Below are positions 35,481-48,856 of a stretch of 64,000 bases of DNA, piece after piece. Every line of letters begins with the position of its first letter. The first letter of the stretch is position 1. The notes under the pieces are model-generated. The model worked only from the letters and a program-made list of their open reading frames with translations, was not told the origin of the DNA and searched no databases. Position numbers and translations under genes: made by a program. Source of the stretch: Combretum micranthum (Eukaryota; Streptophyta; Magnoliopsida; Myrtales; Combretaceae); contig JAMXBD010000024.1 in NCBI GenBank assembly GCA_024138025.1, forward strand, positions 434,001 through 498,000, written 5' to 3'.

Positions 35481-38279
35481 AATCTTTATCATAGAAATCA
35501 CTATTGCTTATTCTGTTTGTTGAGATATAATAATATATAGTTATGCTTCCATCCTTGTTTAAATCCATATGTATATTTTAATAAACTCTAATTAAGGATG
35601 CAATTTCTTTTTCACAAACCTTTAGCTTTATAAAGCATTGTCTTTACGTTTACGGAGAGAAGTTCGGGTTTTTTTTTTTTTTTTTTTCCTTCCGCCATTT
35701 GCGTATAGACGTTCGACAGGCAATTTTTTGTTATCCACTTATATCATTTTTAATGACTTTTCCAATTTTAATTTCTTTTTTTTTTTGGAATTCCTCTCTC
35801 CCCCTATCTCTCTCTATATAAAATCAGTCTGTCTGTTTCTTCCTTCTTTTTTTTTTCTCATTTACATGCAAATATACATGCCGTTTAAGATGTGTTTGAA
35901 TTATTTATTTTTTATATGTATTTTATTTGTATTTAATCAATATCTATATTTGATTTGTATAATCTATTTAAAAATAAAATATTTATTTTTCATCTGCATT
36001 CATCTTTCATAAATAATTTAGCTAAAACAATTGCTAACATTAAACGATGAACTAAACACACATTTAATAAGAATGAAAAAGTCCATGACAAAAAGTAATT
36101 ACGTAAATAGTTTGTTAATAAAGCCCCATTTTCTTTATTTACTTTCCTTCCATCAAAACAATAAAACTTCAATTTCTTTCCTTATATTCCTTTTTCTGAC
36201 TTTCTTTTCCTCTCGATCTTTTATCCTTTACAAACAGTTTTCACGTTTCGTAGTCAATATCGGTTGATTACAAGAATGCTAGACAGCCATATTCGATTCT
36301 ATGATTGCCCGTTATATATTTATTTATTAATTAATTTTCCTGTGAACAGTCACCTCTACTTGAAAGTTATTAGGCCAATAAAACATGTATCCAAAATGTT
36401 TTCCACATATTGGAAAAATTTGGAAAATCTGCTGATGAAAAAGCCTTATTTTACCTCTTTCTCTCTCCATGATCGATCATGTGAAAAAACAAATATATAT
36501 ATATATATTAATAGATGTTTTAAGTTATTTAAAAATATTGAATTAATAAATTTCATATCATTACTTGTTATACAATATTTTCCAAGAAACATATAATAAA
36601 TTTTGAAAGTAGATGTTGTTTGACACGTATAAAAAGTATTTGATAAGATAAAATAATAATCGAAATTGATTTTTTTCTCAACTTTATTAATATATTTTTC
36701 AATATGTTATTATAGATAATCAATGGTTAATATACTTAAAAATATAGTACCATAACAATATAATAAGAGAGTTTAAGAATCTAAATGATTTAAAATTGAA
36801 TGAAAATCAAAACAAAGAAAACAAAAGTGATGGAAATATAGACCAAGCATGCATAAAATCTACCTTTTTTTTTTTTTTTTAAGAAATATAAAATGCACTA
36901 TAAAAGAAACAAAATGGAACATATTCTGTTTTCCTGCTTCGCCGCCAAAGGGCTTTACTTTTTCATATGTAGGCGTGCTTTCTACGCGCTGACCTTACAA
37001 TATAACGTCATAAGTGGTGTGTTGTTGGACTGAACAGGTGCTTGCATGTCACAGCACCATCCAGATCAACAATGCAAGGCAAACCATGCATCATGTCCGA
37101 CAAAAAAAGCAGCTATTATGGGTCCCGGATGTGACCAATCACGTACTTCTGTCATGTCTCTTTTAAGGACCCACACACAGTCATTTATCACGTCAACAAC
37201 AATTCTATAGGCTCTTTTTCTTTTCTTTTTTTTTTTGCCCCTTTGCTGGACTTTTAAAGTGTCTTTTCTTTTGGTTTTTTTAGCTACTTTTCTTCTCCTA
37301 CAACATCACAAGTGTGAACGCTTATTAATTTAACATATCCACAATCTTCACGGATACGTTTAAGGTTAATTCTAATTGAACTATTGGAGAAGACATCATC
37401 ATGAGTTAGATTTCGAATCGAGAATCGATCTAATCCGTCATCGATGATTTTTGAATCAAGAATTAGTTCGAAAATGATGGATCTGAACTGGTAAAGGATC
37501 AATTGATTCTGGTGGATCTTTAAAGTCTCATCCCTAAAACCACATGATCCGTAGTTTTGGTATCGCTGACTCAAAAACCGACAGAACCAACGGTTCTATA
37601 TCATAATAATTATAAAAAAAAAGAAAGAAAAAAATAAAAATTATAAAAATTATAATTATAAAAAAATATTTAAAATTACTTTCACATAAATAATAAAAAA
37701 TTTATTTTCTATTTACAATATTTAATGTGTTATTATTAACAGTACAAGTAATAAATACATTTAAGATCATATATTATTAAATTTATATAGACTTCTAGCC
37801 AAAGTAGACTTTCCTTTTTTAATAATGTGTGATTTTTTTTTGTTAAAAATTATTTGTATCTTGAATATTTTATAATATCATATTGCTAATACAATAATTA
37901 AAACATATAAATAATTATATATGAATAAATACATAATTATCGAACCGTAACATCTATATTGGAGTTTCCAAGCTTAAGGATGACTATTATTTATTGTATG
38001 AAAAATTGATCAATCTGGAGCGAGTAATTCTGTTGATCAATGATATCTTACATGTTTAAGAAAGTGAAAAGATTGCCGGCAAAAAAAGAAAAGGAAAAGA
38101 AAACAAAGAAATCATGTATATTGTAGATATTCATAAAAAAAAAGAAAAAAATTTCATTCGTAATGATTATGGTGACGTTTGCAACTTTAGGAGTTCTTTT
38201 CACTGCACATAAAGGAAAAAAAAAATATTTTATAGTAAAAATGAATTTTTAGTGTATCACAAAAAGATGTTAGTTGAAT
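35481..38279. other. Unassigned A+T-rich stretch
   Basis: No LTR family landmarks are seen here. It holds long poly-T runs (about 35669-35688) and an (AT)n run near 36490. About 36920-37200 is less A+T-rich. A 96-codon minus-strand open frame (37284-37574) lies beside a poly-A-like tract; its product (starting MSQRYQNYGSCGF) matches nothing I recognise and may be chance. This is the best candidate in the window for older non-LTR or host sequence. I see no gene I can defend. Confidence 0.4.
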
Positions 38280-38768
38280 ACGACTTTGGGTAAGGGCTGG
38301 TGGAGATTTAATACAAAATTTATTAATCATTAGACAATTCAAATCCTATAGTAGATCATTTGATCAATAAAATAAATATGGTAAGTGTTATATGTGGAAA
38401 ATCATCAATACAAAATCTAAGGCCTTGAGACCAAAGGACATAGTTAGTGGTAGGCTAGGATATGGTCTAGTACAACTATTTTAATGTTTAAGTCAGTAAT
38501 GAGTTAAGAGAAAGTAAGCATATGCGTAAATCAAGAGTGTGAGTAAAATCACCTACCTTTAGTCTTGTGACTCCGGGTTCTATTTATAGATGATGGACAT
38601 ACTATAAAATAAAGCCCACAAAATATTCTCTATCCACGTGATGTATTTCGGAGGAAAATAAAGAGAGTGGGGACCCCTATTGGTAGCTCTAAACCCAAGG
38701 TAGTGATAGTGTTTATCCAAGGAGACTAACAAGTAAGACGGAGAGGTATCTCTTTGAAGCATCCTTAG
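38280..38768 (-). mobile_element. LTR remnant, probably Ty3/gypsy Tat-like
   Basis: On the minus strand there is TATAAATAGAACCCGGAGTC (about 38574-38593), then 'cactcttgatttac' and 'tactgacttaaacatt'. The order resembles the R-U5 of plant Tat/Athila-type LTRs, where TATAAATAG is followed by 'actgacttgagcgtcggag' (family knowledge recalled, not searched). Both ends are lost; A10 inserted at 38769, preceded by cttag. Confidence 0.45.
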
Positions 38769-40396
38769 TGTAAGCCCTTAGATTTTTTGATACTCTTAGA
38801 TAAGAACCGTAGAGTTAATATCAAAATGGAAATCCTAAAATTGATTCAAGTTAAAACCAAACTTAAGAAACCTAAGGTGGATCAAATAAAGAACCAGTAG
38901 CCTTAAGATATCAGATGAATTAAGCAAAGTCCGGAACCTTAAAGATAAATAATTCCACATATTGTAATATGATCGATTCGATTCAACCCTAAATCCTAGG
39001 AATCCTAAAATTGATTCGAACCAATCGTAAGTCTAGAAGACACTAGACAATGTCACATAAGTTAAGTAATCCTAAATCTTTGATAAGTAAAAACAGAAAA
39101 ATTCTAGATACCAAACCCTAAGAAACTGTGTACCTTCGAAACCAAAATAAAAATATAATAATCGTTGAATTTAGAAACCTTACGCTAAATAATTCATTCA
39201 TCAGATCTCTAGCATGCAAATTAAGATAACACCACTAGAAAACAATTAATGATAAAATTGTAAATCTCTAGATTCTTCGGTAGTTTTTGTCACGCCCGAG
39301 GGGTACCCTAAACGTGGCAGTCTGCCGTACACAATACTAAAGCCTAGGAATGACTACCTTAGTCACGCAAAGGCTTCCATATCATGTACATCACAATCCA
39401 AGGGGACGCATCGGAGTAGCGCAATTTATATTGATAGTAACAAGGCAAAGAGAATACTTATCATAAAACATACATATCGCATTTCAATTCTTAGAGGCAT
39501 ATCCTAATTTAAATAAATATACATCACTTATCATATAGGTCATTTCATATAAAGATCCTTACAACATCACTTCATCTTACGATCCCATTTCCTTCGTAGA
39601 AGCTTAGCCATCCATCCATGACTTCCTTAATGTCATTATCCTCAATTTAAGCTACGGGTATACCTGTTTCAACAAATCTATAGAGGTATAAGCTACAACT
39701 AGCTTAGTGAGATATTCATTTTCATTCGCACCATATTTTCAAACAAGTTTATTTATTTAATCACACATATGCCATGCATACAATACAACAACCACATGAT
39801 TACGTAAATATATATAGTTATCCGGAAACCATATATAGAACGGATTTACCCCTCCGTATCAAAGGTTAGGGAATCGGGGTTGAAGGTCTTCGGCCTTCTA
39901 CTGCTAGTCCCCAGGTCCTCACCCACAGCGTTCGGTTGGCTTGGCTCCGAACCTAGAGTCGCTTTCCCCGAGCGATTTGGATTCTCCAGGAAGGAATATA
40001 GCCCGTGGCACCACTCGATCACAGCCAATCCAACTCTACGCGTAGGAGTAGCAGCCTTCCGAAATAGATGTGACTCGATAGATGCTATGCATGAGCGTTT
40101 TAGTTTTCTTAAACCAAACCTTATTAAGGTTTATTAGGGGTGATCAATCAATTTAGCAACTAATAAACAATCATACAAGTAAGGAAACAAAGTTATTTAA
40201 ACAAGCAGTTCGAAGTTGCGATATTCTTAGTTCTCATTTCACGCATAAACATAGAATCATATATATACACATAATCCCGAAATCCCCAAATATATTCGTT
40301 TTTATCTTTTCTTAGTATACTAATGCTACTACTTTACAAGCACAAGCAAGGTAACGAAATTAGAAGGAATAACTCACTCGCCCATTTGCGATCTTC

Positions 40397-40441
40397 TTAG
40401 TCGTAGTAATCCTCGAGTAGGGTAATCTTGTATCTTTCGTC
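40397..40441 (-). other. 14-codon conserved mini-ORF, LTR A11
   Basis: After TGTCTAG the minus strand reads DERYKITLLEDYYD then TAA, with standard length and phase. A GTGAGT donor-like site follows. The ending is identical to A1 although the first half differs. Confidence 0.6.
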
Positions 40442-41736
40442 ACCTAGACAAAAGAAATACCCGGGATAAGTCCTTCATGAAATTCATTTCTTGGATTTTC
40501 TAAACTTTTCTTAAAATCGCGGTAAAATCGTATAAGAGGAAATTCCAACTTAAAATAGCCATAACTTGCTCATTTTAACTCGGAATTCCGCATATAATAT
40601 ACCGTTTTCTACCTATTCGAAAAGATCTATTCATTTCTAAGGTTATCTTTGTCATATAAGGTCATTTGGGTTCCGAAAAAGTTAGGTACATATTTAAAAC
40701 GAATTATTTCTAAACTTTGGCAAATCCATTTCTAGCTCAACTTTCTTTCTAAGAAAAATCCTTTTGCAACAAGATAGATATATATTTGGTAAACACTTTG
40801 AATATATAGGTAAGCTCACTTTATATGCAAAATTTCTAATGGTAGTGTTTCAACAATTTATTTCATAAAACAATTCTTTTTAAAGTGCTAAAACTTATCT
40901 TGATAAATTCCTTTTCAAGTATTTGGAAGAAACTTTATATTTTTATTATAAATGAGTACATTCTTGTTTTATTTCCTTCATTCTTTTTTCCAAAACAAGT
41001 AAATTTTCCTTTAACCTTAGTTTTTCATAAATTTTCGCTTCTAGTGATAAAAGATCAATTTTTATCAAAAAGTATATTAGGTTGTTGAAAACATTTTTAT
41101 AATTTTGTATTTAGGATGGTTTTTTAGAAAATGAATCTTGTTTTCTTATATTCATTTCTAAAATATAAGCTTTTGCTTTTCAAAACTTGTTCTTTCATTT
41201 CTTTTGAAAAGAATCATCTTTATTGATAAAATCTATTATTGTTAATCTTACTTTATTTATATTCTTTTGAAAATAAGTTCTTTCTTTTAGAAATTTAAAA
41301 ATCATTACTTTTCCTAAGCGGGTTCTTTATGAGTTGATTTTTATATTAACTTTGAAAACTAGTTTGTTTCTTAGTTTAGAAAAGAGTTTAAGTCCTAAAT
41401 TTTTAATATCAACGATTTATTTTTCTTAAAACTTAGATTACCATAAAATACAAAGAAAATATTTATTGCTTATGTTTTCTTGGTAAAACTATCTTTGTTA
41501 TTAAGAAAACTTGAGAAAAATATTACTCTATTCTTAGGTTGTTGATAGTAACTTCATGATTTTGTTGAGAAATCACTTAATCGAAATTCTAGCTTTGAGT
41601 TTATTTAGTAAATTAAAATTCTATTTTTAGATTACTTGAGACATTAACATTATGAAGATACAAATATCATGAGCATATAATATAATAAGAACATAAGAAA
41701 ATAATAGAAACAAATAATAAGCAAGGAAATAAAATA

Positions 41737-41814
41737 TCAAGCATTGGGAACCTTAGCTTCATCAAGGAATCCTGGTCAAGTATTGGAGCCTTAGCTTCAT
41801 CAAGGCATCCCGGG
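41737..41814 (-). repeat. Two-copy 39-bp duplication in A11
   Basis: Two adjacent units on the plus strand contain 'tcaag.attgg...ccttagcttcatcaagg.atcc.gg'. The same segment is repeated three times in A13 (52522-52636), so the expansion occurred independently. Confidence 0.75.
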
Positions 41815-42395
41815 ACTAAGAATGGACTAGTCCCGAAAGATTAAAGAAAATAAATAAATAAAAGATTTTGACTTGATATGGATAAGTCTAAGACTAGAAA
41901 GACTAGTCTTAATAATAACATGAAATTTATAACTTGAAAGTAGATAAATAACAAATGAGCTTATATGCTCTAAATATATATACATAATATACATAATATA
42001 AGTTAGATTAGAAGCAAATAATAACAATAATAATAACAACTTAATAAAATAGAAAGCTTATGTACAAGAACAAAACATGAACATGTTGTTGCTTTTACTA
42101 CTCATGTGAGTTTCAAAACAACACCATAGTCATGCTAAGTTACATGACATGAATAGATAAATGTTTGAAAGAAATTTTTACCTAAGGTATTTGTGTGGTA
42201 TGAAGATGGTAGTGAATGTATGGTTATGTAGTTATGGAGAGATGGTAGTTGTATTGCATAAAGAGAAATTCTTGTGGGTATTTGGTGGAAGAGAGTTTTG
42301 GTAGAGGGAAATGTTGTAGCGAGAGTTTATGTAGTAAATTTGAGAGAGTTTTGATAGTGTAAAGAATTGTGTAAAAGAATGAAAGAGGAATGGGA

Positions 42396-42403
42396 TATTT
42401 ATA
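42396..42403 (-). promoter_or_regulatory. TATA box of LTR A11
   Basis: tatttata on the plus strand, upstream (in sense) of the A11 leader. Confidence 0.6.
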
Positions 42404-44540
42404 GAATTTTTGGAGTGAATTTTGGATGTAATAAAATAATTTGAAAAAGAAAAATAAATTGTTTGTATGAGTGAGAGGAGGTGCCGGCTATGATGCTTTG
42501 GAGAGAGAGTGAGTTGCTTTTTGAGTGAAATTTGTAAGAAAATAATTAATATGTAAGGTATGATTTGATAAAAGGTGTATTGGAAATATAAAAAGTAAGA
42601 AAATAGGTGTAAGAAAAAGTAGAGATAGTGAAATAGTAATGAATAGTAGAAAAGTACTATGAATAGTAGACTAGACAATTAAAGTACTAGTAGTAATAAA
42701 AATACGCGTAATAATACGATATCTATAATTTTTAGTTACCGAAAAATTCTAAAACTGATATTTTTGAAATCCTTGTATTTTTACAAGTCTATTGGTATAA
42801 ACGGAATATTTTTAATATTTCGAGCTCCGAGACACGATTTTCGAGAACCGATCCCGTTTGAGTCCGAAAGACACTCGAAATTCGCGAATCTGATATTTTT
42901 ATGTTACCCTATATTATTACGAACTATTTTAAGCTATTGGCTTAATTTCGTTTTCTAGGGTTTGAAAACGCGGGATTGCCGGATCTTAAACATTAGGGTT
43001 CATTATAGGCTTGTTGACCTTTAGGATTCCGGTTTGACTTCTGGTTTTGTCGAGATATTAGTAAGATCGTATAATTTTTTAGTTTTGATCGTTTTATATT
43101 TTTAGCTCGACCTTTATGTTTTATCTTATTTTTAATTGTGATTATTTAATAGTTTTTAGTTCTCGGATCGTCTAACCGAGTCTAAGGTTATGAGTTGACT
43201 CAATTTGACTTTTGGTGAAAATTGAAATTTCTGATTCTAAAATTTATCGAGGGTTTTACGATTTTGTTGTTGATCGTTACTTGGATATATTGTCTTGATT
43301 TGTGTGTTAGGAAACAGTTAGGTGATTTGATTGATGTACGAATGTTGTTTCAACTGATAGTTGGATTTTTCTATTTTGTTTTTGAGGGTTCCCTATTTCT
43401 CAAATTAAGAAATCTCGTTTTTTATCTTTATTTAGAATTAGGTTTTAACTTGGTTTGCGTTTTAGGGTTTCGTTTCTGGTGTTTGTCTCGATTTAGAATT
43501 TGGTTTTAACTTGAGTCGATTTTTGGGATTTAAATTTTAAACTTTTAGAATTATTATGAAAATTTTTGGGGGTTTACAGTTTTATAAGTAAATCTTAAAG
43601 TTGGAACTAAAGCTGGAACCATAAAGTCAAACCGAGTCAATGTTTGACCTTAGAAGCTCCAAACTCGATTAGACAATCCCGAAAATCGTAAAATATTAAA
43701 TAAATTATGAAAATAGAGTAAATTTAAATTATGAACCAAATATATAGTTAAACACAAACCGCTTGATTTTATTGCATTATTTTTATGAGTTATTTTTAGA
43801 ACCAAAATCCCAACCAGAACCCTAAAAGCCAACCTAGGTCAACAATAAGTTTTAGAGACCCTAGATTCGGTAAGACCACCCTTGAAACCCTAAGAAAATA
43901 AAAATAAGATAATCCTAGATTATAATATAGAAAAATTGTTATATACCCTAAAATGATCAGATTTGACAAAAGCTCATTTGTTTTGAACTTGAACGAGATT
44001 AGTTTTCAAATCAAAATACTGACATGAAAAACGAGGAACAATATCCCGACAAACAATCTAGACCTGTAAGATAATAAGAATTCATAAAAATATATCAGGT
44101 ATAATTTTTATGGCTCGTAAAAAAGACAGTTATGGCTTATATACGCGTATTTTTGTCTCTATCAATAATTTATTTGTCTTATTTTCTATATATTATTATT
44201 TACTACTATTCACCTTTCTTTACTTTTTCTTGCAATATCTCTTACATAACTTACAATTATTTTTTCTATAAAATTTACTACACTTTTACTTAACTTCTAT
44301 TATACTTCATTACACTTTTTCTATTGAAATTAATTTTTATTCCCTCTCTCCTCTCTTTATGGCAATTGCTGCCGCACCCCCACCCACCCCCCCTCCCCCT
44401 CCTTCTCTTCCCTCCATTTTCTTTTCTTTTTTATTTATTTGTACATCTTTTATTCCCTCCAATTTTCTCATCTAAATACCCTTCCCTTCTTCACTTCTTA
44501 CACACTTTTCATTATCCATAAAAAAATGATCCGGTAAAAA

Positions 44541-45736
44541 TGTTTAGATAGAAATGAGTGCGAATTCACCAGCAAGTGCACTGGATTGAATCAAGTAATG
44601 TAGTGATGAGATGAGTATTGTTCCCATAAGGAATAATTAATTACTAAACAGGTATTAGTTCCCACTAATATTTAGAAAATCGATTTTCAAGAGAATTATC
44701 TAAGTAACACTAAAATATCTAAATTCTATTTGATCTAAACCACAATAGATTGCTTTTAAAGAAATGTATAATGATTGAAATGGGAACACAAATTTAAACC
44801 TAATATTGCTAATCGAGACGCAATCATGTTAATTCAACCATTAGATTCGAGGACATTCATATGAAACTATCAAAGATTTAAAACCATTTTCAAGTTTTAT
44901 AATTTTCAACCATAAAATAATCACTTAGATTCCACTAATCAAATTATCCTTGGAATCAAAAGTACAATTATGAATCTTCCAATTTTATAAATGCCTAATG
45001 CCCTAAATCAATTTCTCCAAATCCCTTAGTGAGAAATTAATTTAAAAACATTGCATTAATCATTATGATAGTTTCTAAATCATATCAAATCACTCAGCTT
45101 CTGCCTTTGTTCATTATTCTTGATTAATGAAATCCTATGTATCTCGACTTCTCTTTCGAGTTATCAACATACTTACCAACCTAAATCCTTCTAGATATTT
45201 GATTTATAATTGGACTTCAACATGAATTTTCCATGGTTCTAAAAGTAAACTAACACCATTACAACTATCCTATTAGCAATCTTAGAGTTTCATCGAATTC
45301 CCACCAAGACAACTGAGCGCATCATGGATATAAATGCACAAAACAAATCAATTATTGCAAATGACATCATCATAAACAACACATTAGATAATTGAATTGC
45401 ATAAAACAAAAGTAAGGAACAAATATCACCAATTCAATTGCATAGACCGTCAATTGCAAAATCAATCCATACAAAGTGTGTACAAGGCATCTCAATCACT
45501 ACACAATGAATCCTGATCAAATCTCCTAGCAACATGATATAAGATATATGAGCTGCTATGAAAATTCTCTAACTTTCTCTTCTTTTTTTTTTTTTTTTCT
45601 GTACTACCCATGTTCTTCCTCCTTTTTCCTCTCTTTTTTTTTTCCTTAAACAAAACCTTTACATACAAAGAAAACACATAGAAAATTCCAACTGCTGCAC
45701 ATACGCCAGCAGTTAACTCATGTACGTTGGCGGTGT
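44541..45736 (+). mobile_element. Third LTR-like sequence (family C), interrupted
   Basis: It begins near TGTTTAGATAG, after a possible duplication aaaaa, and contains 'gaattcaccagcaagtgcac' and 'gtattgttcccataagg'. I recall such words from LTR regions of plant gypsy elements, but this is not searched. It continues after A12 at 49314-49357 (agacaacgacgtagg...ggtggcatt), where A13 interrupts it. The end carries GC-rich words (tacgccagcag, acgttggcggtg) like those of family B. A poly-T run lies at about 45586-45599. No coding sequence is seen. Confidence 0.45.
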
Positions 45737-47339
45737 TGTAAACTTCGAAAATTTTCCACATTAGTATACGACCTTACAATAGACCATATGAACTAAATAA
45801 TAGATTTAGATTCTAATCAAAGTCTAAGAATAGATCAATATTTAGAATTTGGTTAGATAAAGGATTTAGAATTCTAATAAAGGAATTCTTTAACCCTAGT
45901 TAACACCAAAAACGAGATTTCGTATCTTGAATGAATAATTTAAGATAAGATTAAAAGAAAATCTAAAATCTGAACCCGAAACTTGATATACAAATAGATT
46001 TAAATAAGAAAATATAAATATAGAAATTAAACGATTGCTTTTGAACTTATTAATGATTCGAGATTAGAACGATGAGTAGTAATGATCTTAAACTTGAACT
46101 TAAACCCTAAATTCAAGATTCCTAGATAAAATTAAACGCTACTAATAAGATTTCATGTTAGGTATCAAAACTAAAGATATATATATATATATATAGTTTA
46201 GTTTCCGTATTAAGTACAATACTAAGTAAACGACTATCTACGCTTATAGACAGAAAACGATGACCTAAAGATAAACCATTAGGATTATAAATACACAACG
46301 AAAACATAAACTATTGAATAACTCAAGATCTGAACTTCAAATAAATAATCAGATCACGCTATTGTTCTAATTCAAATTTTTTTAAGCTATTGAAGCCTAA
46401 AATAAAAATTGACCTAATGAACTTAAGAAATCTTAATCACGGGAGATAAAATTATACAATTAGTTAACCACGCATATATAAAACCTAAAACTGTATTATT
46501 TGATAATCTAAGAGTTTTGTATACTCCTATAAACATATTTTTGTACGAGAACTCCCAAATATTAGCTAATTGGTACCCGTATAACTCGTTAAATCATTTT
46601 AAAACTCAATTAAATAATTAACTAGTATATATATATATGAATTCGGTGCATTCGGCTGGGAAAGATACGAGAAGGAGAGAGAGCCGAAATCCAATAATAA
46701 TTCACCAAATTTTTCAACAAAAGCAACCCAAGGACCAATGGAACAATTCCAACTCAACCTAACATTAATTGCAATGAAAATAACAGATGAAATGCATCCA
46801 AAATCGGAAGGAAATGCAGCCGCAACTTATCTTCTTTCTTCTTCTATATATATATGTTCAAAGCTCATAATGGAGAACAAACAATCCTCATTAATTCTCA
46901 AACCTTCCAGAACGAATCCACTCCTCCATAGCCACTAAAACGAACTAGAAACAGAAACCGAACCAAGCAAAATGCTCGAGTTCGAATCAAAAGAAAAATA
47001 ATACCGAAAACCTTTGGATGCGAGTTCAAAGGTAAGTTGATGAAGTTCAAATGATTTTATTTCAAATCTAAGCATTATAACTGACTTCTAGTAGTCTTAG
47101 GAACGTAATAAACACAACTACAAGCTTCGAATTTCATTGGACGAGGTCAAACGAGGTAAAACTCCGAAACCTTAGTTTTACGTTCATAAGATTGAGATCT
47201 AAGTATATATGTTTGTAGAAGTATTAAGATTTGTTGTTTCACTATGTATAAGATATATAAACACTTACAAACGGTTTAGTAATGTTTTTAACTTGGAAAA
47301 TTTAAAAAACACGAATCGGATTAGTGAGGAAGATGATGA

Positions 47340-47630
47340 ACAGTACCAACACTGTCTCAAAGCCGGCAGTGTAATCGCTCAACACCGGCGGCTTACAAGG
47401 ATAGGTTGGCGGTGTAGAGACGGCCTACACAAATCAAACGCTACGTAAAATAATTTTCATGTAAAAATTGAATGAAAGCCGACTACCTGGAGATATACGC
47501 CGACGGCGTAGGGCCGGCGTACGTTGAAAGTCCACAGCTTTCAAAGCCGGTGCAACCGATATGAAATAATATACAAACCAAGTCTACACTGGCACCTGGG
47601 TTACAAAGCCGACGGCTTTGAGCCAGTATA
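47340..47630 (+). repeat. GC-rich dyad block in A12
   Basis: It holds perfect odd palindromes: TACGCCG-A-CGGCGTA (47496-47510) and CAAAGCCG-A-CGGCTTTG (47604-47620). Looser words (caccggcggctt, ggcggtgtag, gccggcgtacg, cagctttcaaagccggtg) surround them. The composition differs sharply from the A+T-rich surroundings. Confidence 0.8.
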
Positions 47631-48155
47631 TACCCAAATTCCTTCAGCGAAAGCTAGTTTTAAACAAACATATATATATATATATATATGTACAATATAC
47701 CTACAGATTAGATACTATATATATATGATAATATGAGAATTTATTAGATAGTTAAGTAAATACAAGTATTCAAGCATATTTAGATTAATATCTAATAACT
47801 CTTAAAACCCTAGAATTAAGGAAAAATATTTAGTGTTAATAAAAGTTAGTAAATAGTCAAATATTTGTTTTAAATAAATAAAATAGGTAAGAATGGAAAT
47901 TGAAATAAGCTAAATTTTCGAGTAATATGACTTCTAAAAATAACAAAATAATTATATGAGATAAATTAGGAAAAACATGACGACACTAAGAAGTAATAAA
48001 TAGAGATAAATATCTATTGAGATCAGTATAGAATAACATAAAATGAGTAATAGTCACTACCAAAACTTGATAAATGTCGAGTATAGGACACTAGTCACGG
48101 ATAGGAATTTAATTATATAATATATTGATGAATACTTTATTCATCTTAAATAGGT

Positions 48156-48200
48156 GATTTTGATATACTAGAGGATCTACCAGCAGACTATTATGACTGA
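48156..48200 (+). other. 14-codon conserved mini-ORF, LTR A12
   Basis: After TAAATAG (ending 48153) the shared phase reads DFDILEDLPADYYD then TGA; a GTAG/GTGAGT donor follows at 48215. This copy is the most diverged at DNA level and uses the third stop codon, yet keeps length, phase and the DYYD-stop ending. Confidence 0.65.
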
Positions 48201-48808
48201 GTCAGTATCAGTAGGTGAGTAATTCAGTCATATTATACTGTTTGTGCTTTTAAGTAGTTAAATATGTAATGCAAAGATAATTAAACGATTGTATTGTTGA
48301 AAGTATGATATGATCTGATTTGATTGTATGATTGTTAAGATATCCTTAGAAAAGTGATAATGCAATGATTTGATGTTGTGAAGTAGTATAATGATGATTG
48401 TGTGTAATGTATAATCACCGTGAAATTGATTAAGAATTATTGACCTAACAAAATAATCTGATCATGCATTGCACGAATTGCATTATTGCATATATAATGG
48501 GGTGACAGCCTACTACGTATTAATATTTCGATTCTCTATTTATGTTTGGTTGTTGTAATGTGTTAGTTCTTCCAAGGTATTCTTTGTTCCGTCAGTTCTA
48601 CGGGAACTAAGTGGCATCGAAGAACGCCGCCCGTAGTATCGCTTTGAAATGATTAATACTTAGGGAGTTTCTAAGGGGATTACAGGAGATAGTCAATTTA
48701 ATCGATTATATTCAAAGTGATAACCCTAAAACGAGAAATCGTTGATTCTCCTGTGTACTTAGTCTCTCCTAGGCAGGTGGGTCATGGAGTAATGGTTCTT
48801 CAACCCTT

Positions 48809-48856
48809 AAAAGGAGGGCGTAAATCTTTTTCCTGTTTGGATTCTAGATCATCCAA
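48809..48856 (+). other. Hairpins 1 and 2 of LTR A12
   Basis: AAAAGGA (48809-48815) pairs with TCTTTTT (48825-48831) around the unchanged loop GGGCGTAAA. TTGGAT (48837-48842) pairs with ATCCAA (48851-48856). Most stem bases differ from other copies, but pairing and loop 1 are kept. Confidence 0.65.

Larger units (their letters stand above)
39298..43578 (-). mobile_element. Solo LTR, family-A copy A11 (4281 bp)
   Basis: Plus-strand edges are TGTCACGCCC and GGGGGTTTACA, with perfect gtttt duplications (39293-39297 and 43579-43583). The TATA box is at 42396-42403. It is closely related to A1. It contains a two-copy 39-bp duplication at 41737-41814 and the mini-ORF at 40397-40441. Confidence 0.93.
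38769..44540 (+). mobile_element. Family-A LTR copy A10, 5' third only, A11 nested
   Basis: It starts TGTAAGCCCTTAG at 38769. Blocks 38769-39297 and 43584-44540 carry the U3, a TATA-like ctaaata region near 44475 and the C/T-rich leader up to a donor-like CCG/GTAAAA at 44533. Directly after that the sequence becomes unrelated (family C). The rest of the LTR is not in the window, so A10 was interrupted or truncated at its first donor-like site. Confidence 0.8.

Noticed and set aside
35638..36012. A 124-codon frame with a poly-Phe run
   Set aside because: Spans a long poly-T tract and has no recognisable motif.
37284..37574. A host gene on the minus strand
   Set aside because: The 96-codon frame has no recognised domain, no clear promoter or splice context, and A+T-rich surroundings; kept only as a note in the unassigned stretch.
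42232..42678. A 148-codon minus-strand open frame
   Set aside because: It lies over the TATA box and C/T-rich leader of A11; composition-driven (Ser/Leu/Phe-rich) and without a conserved frame in other copies.
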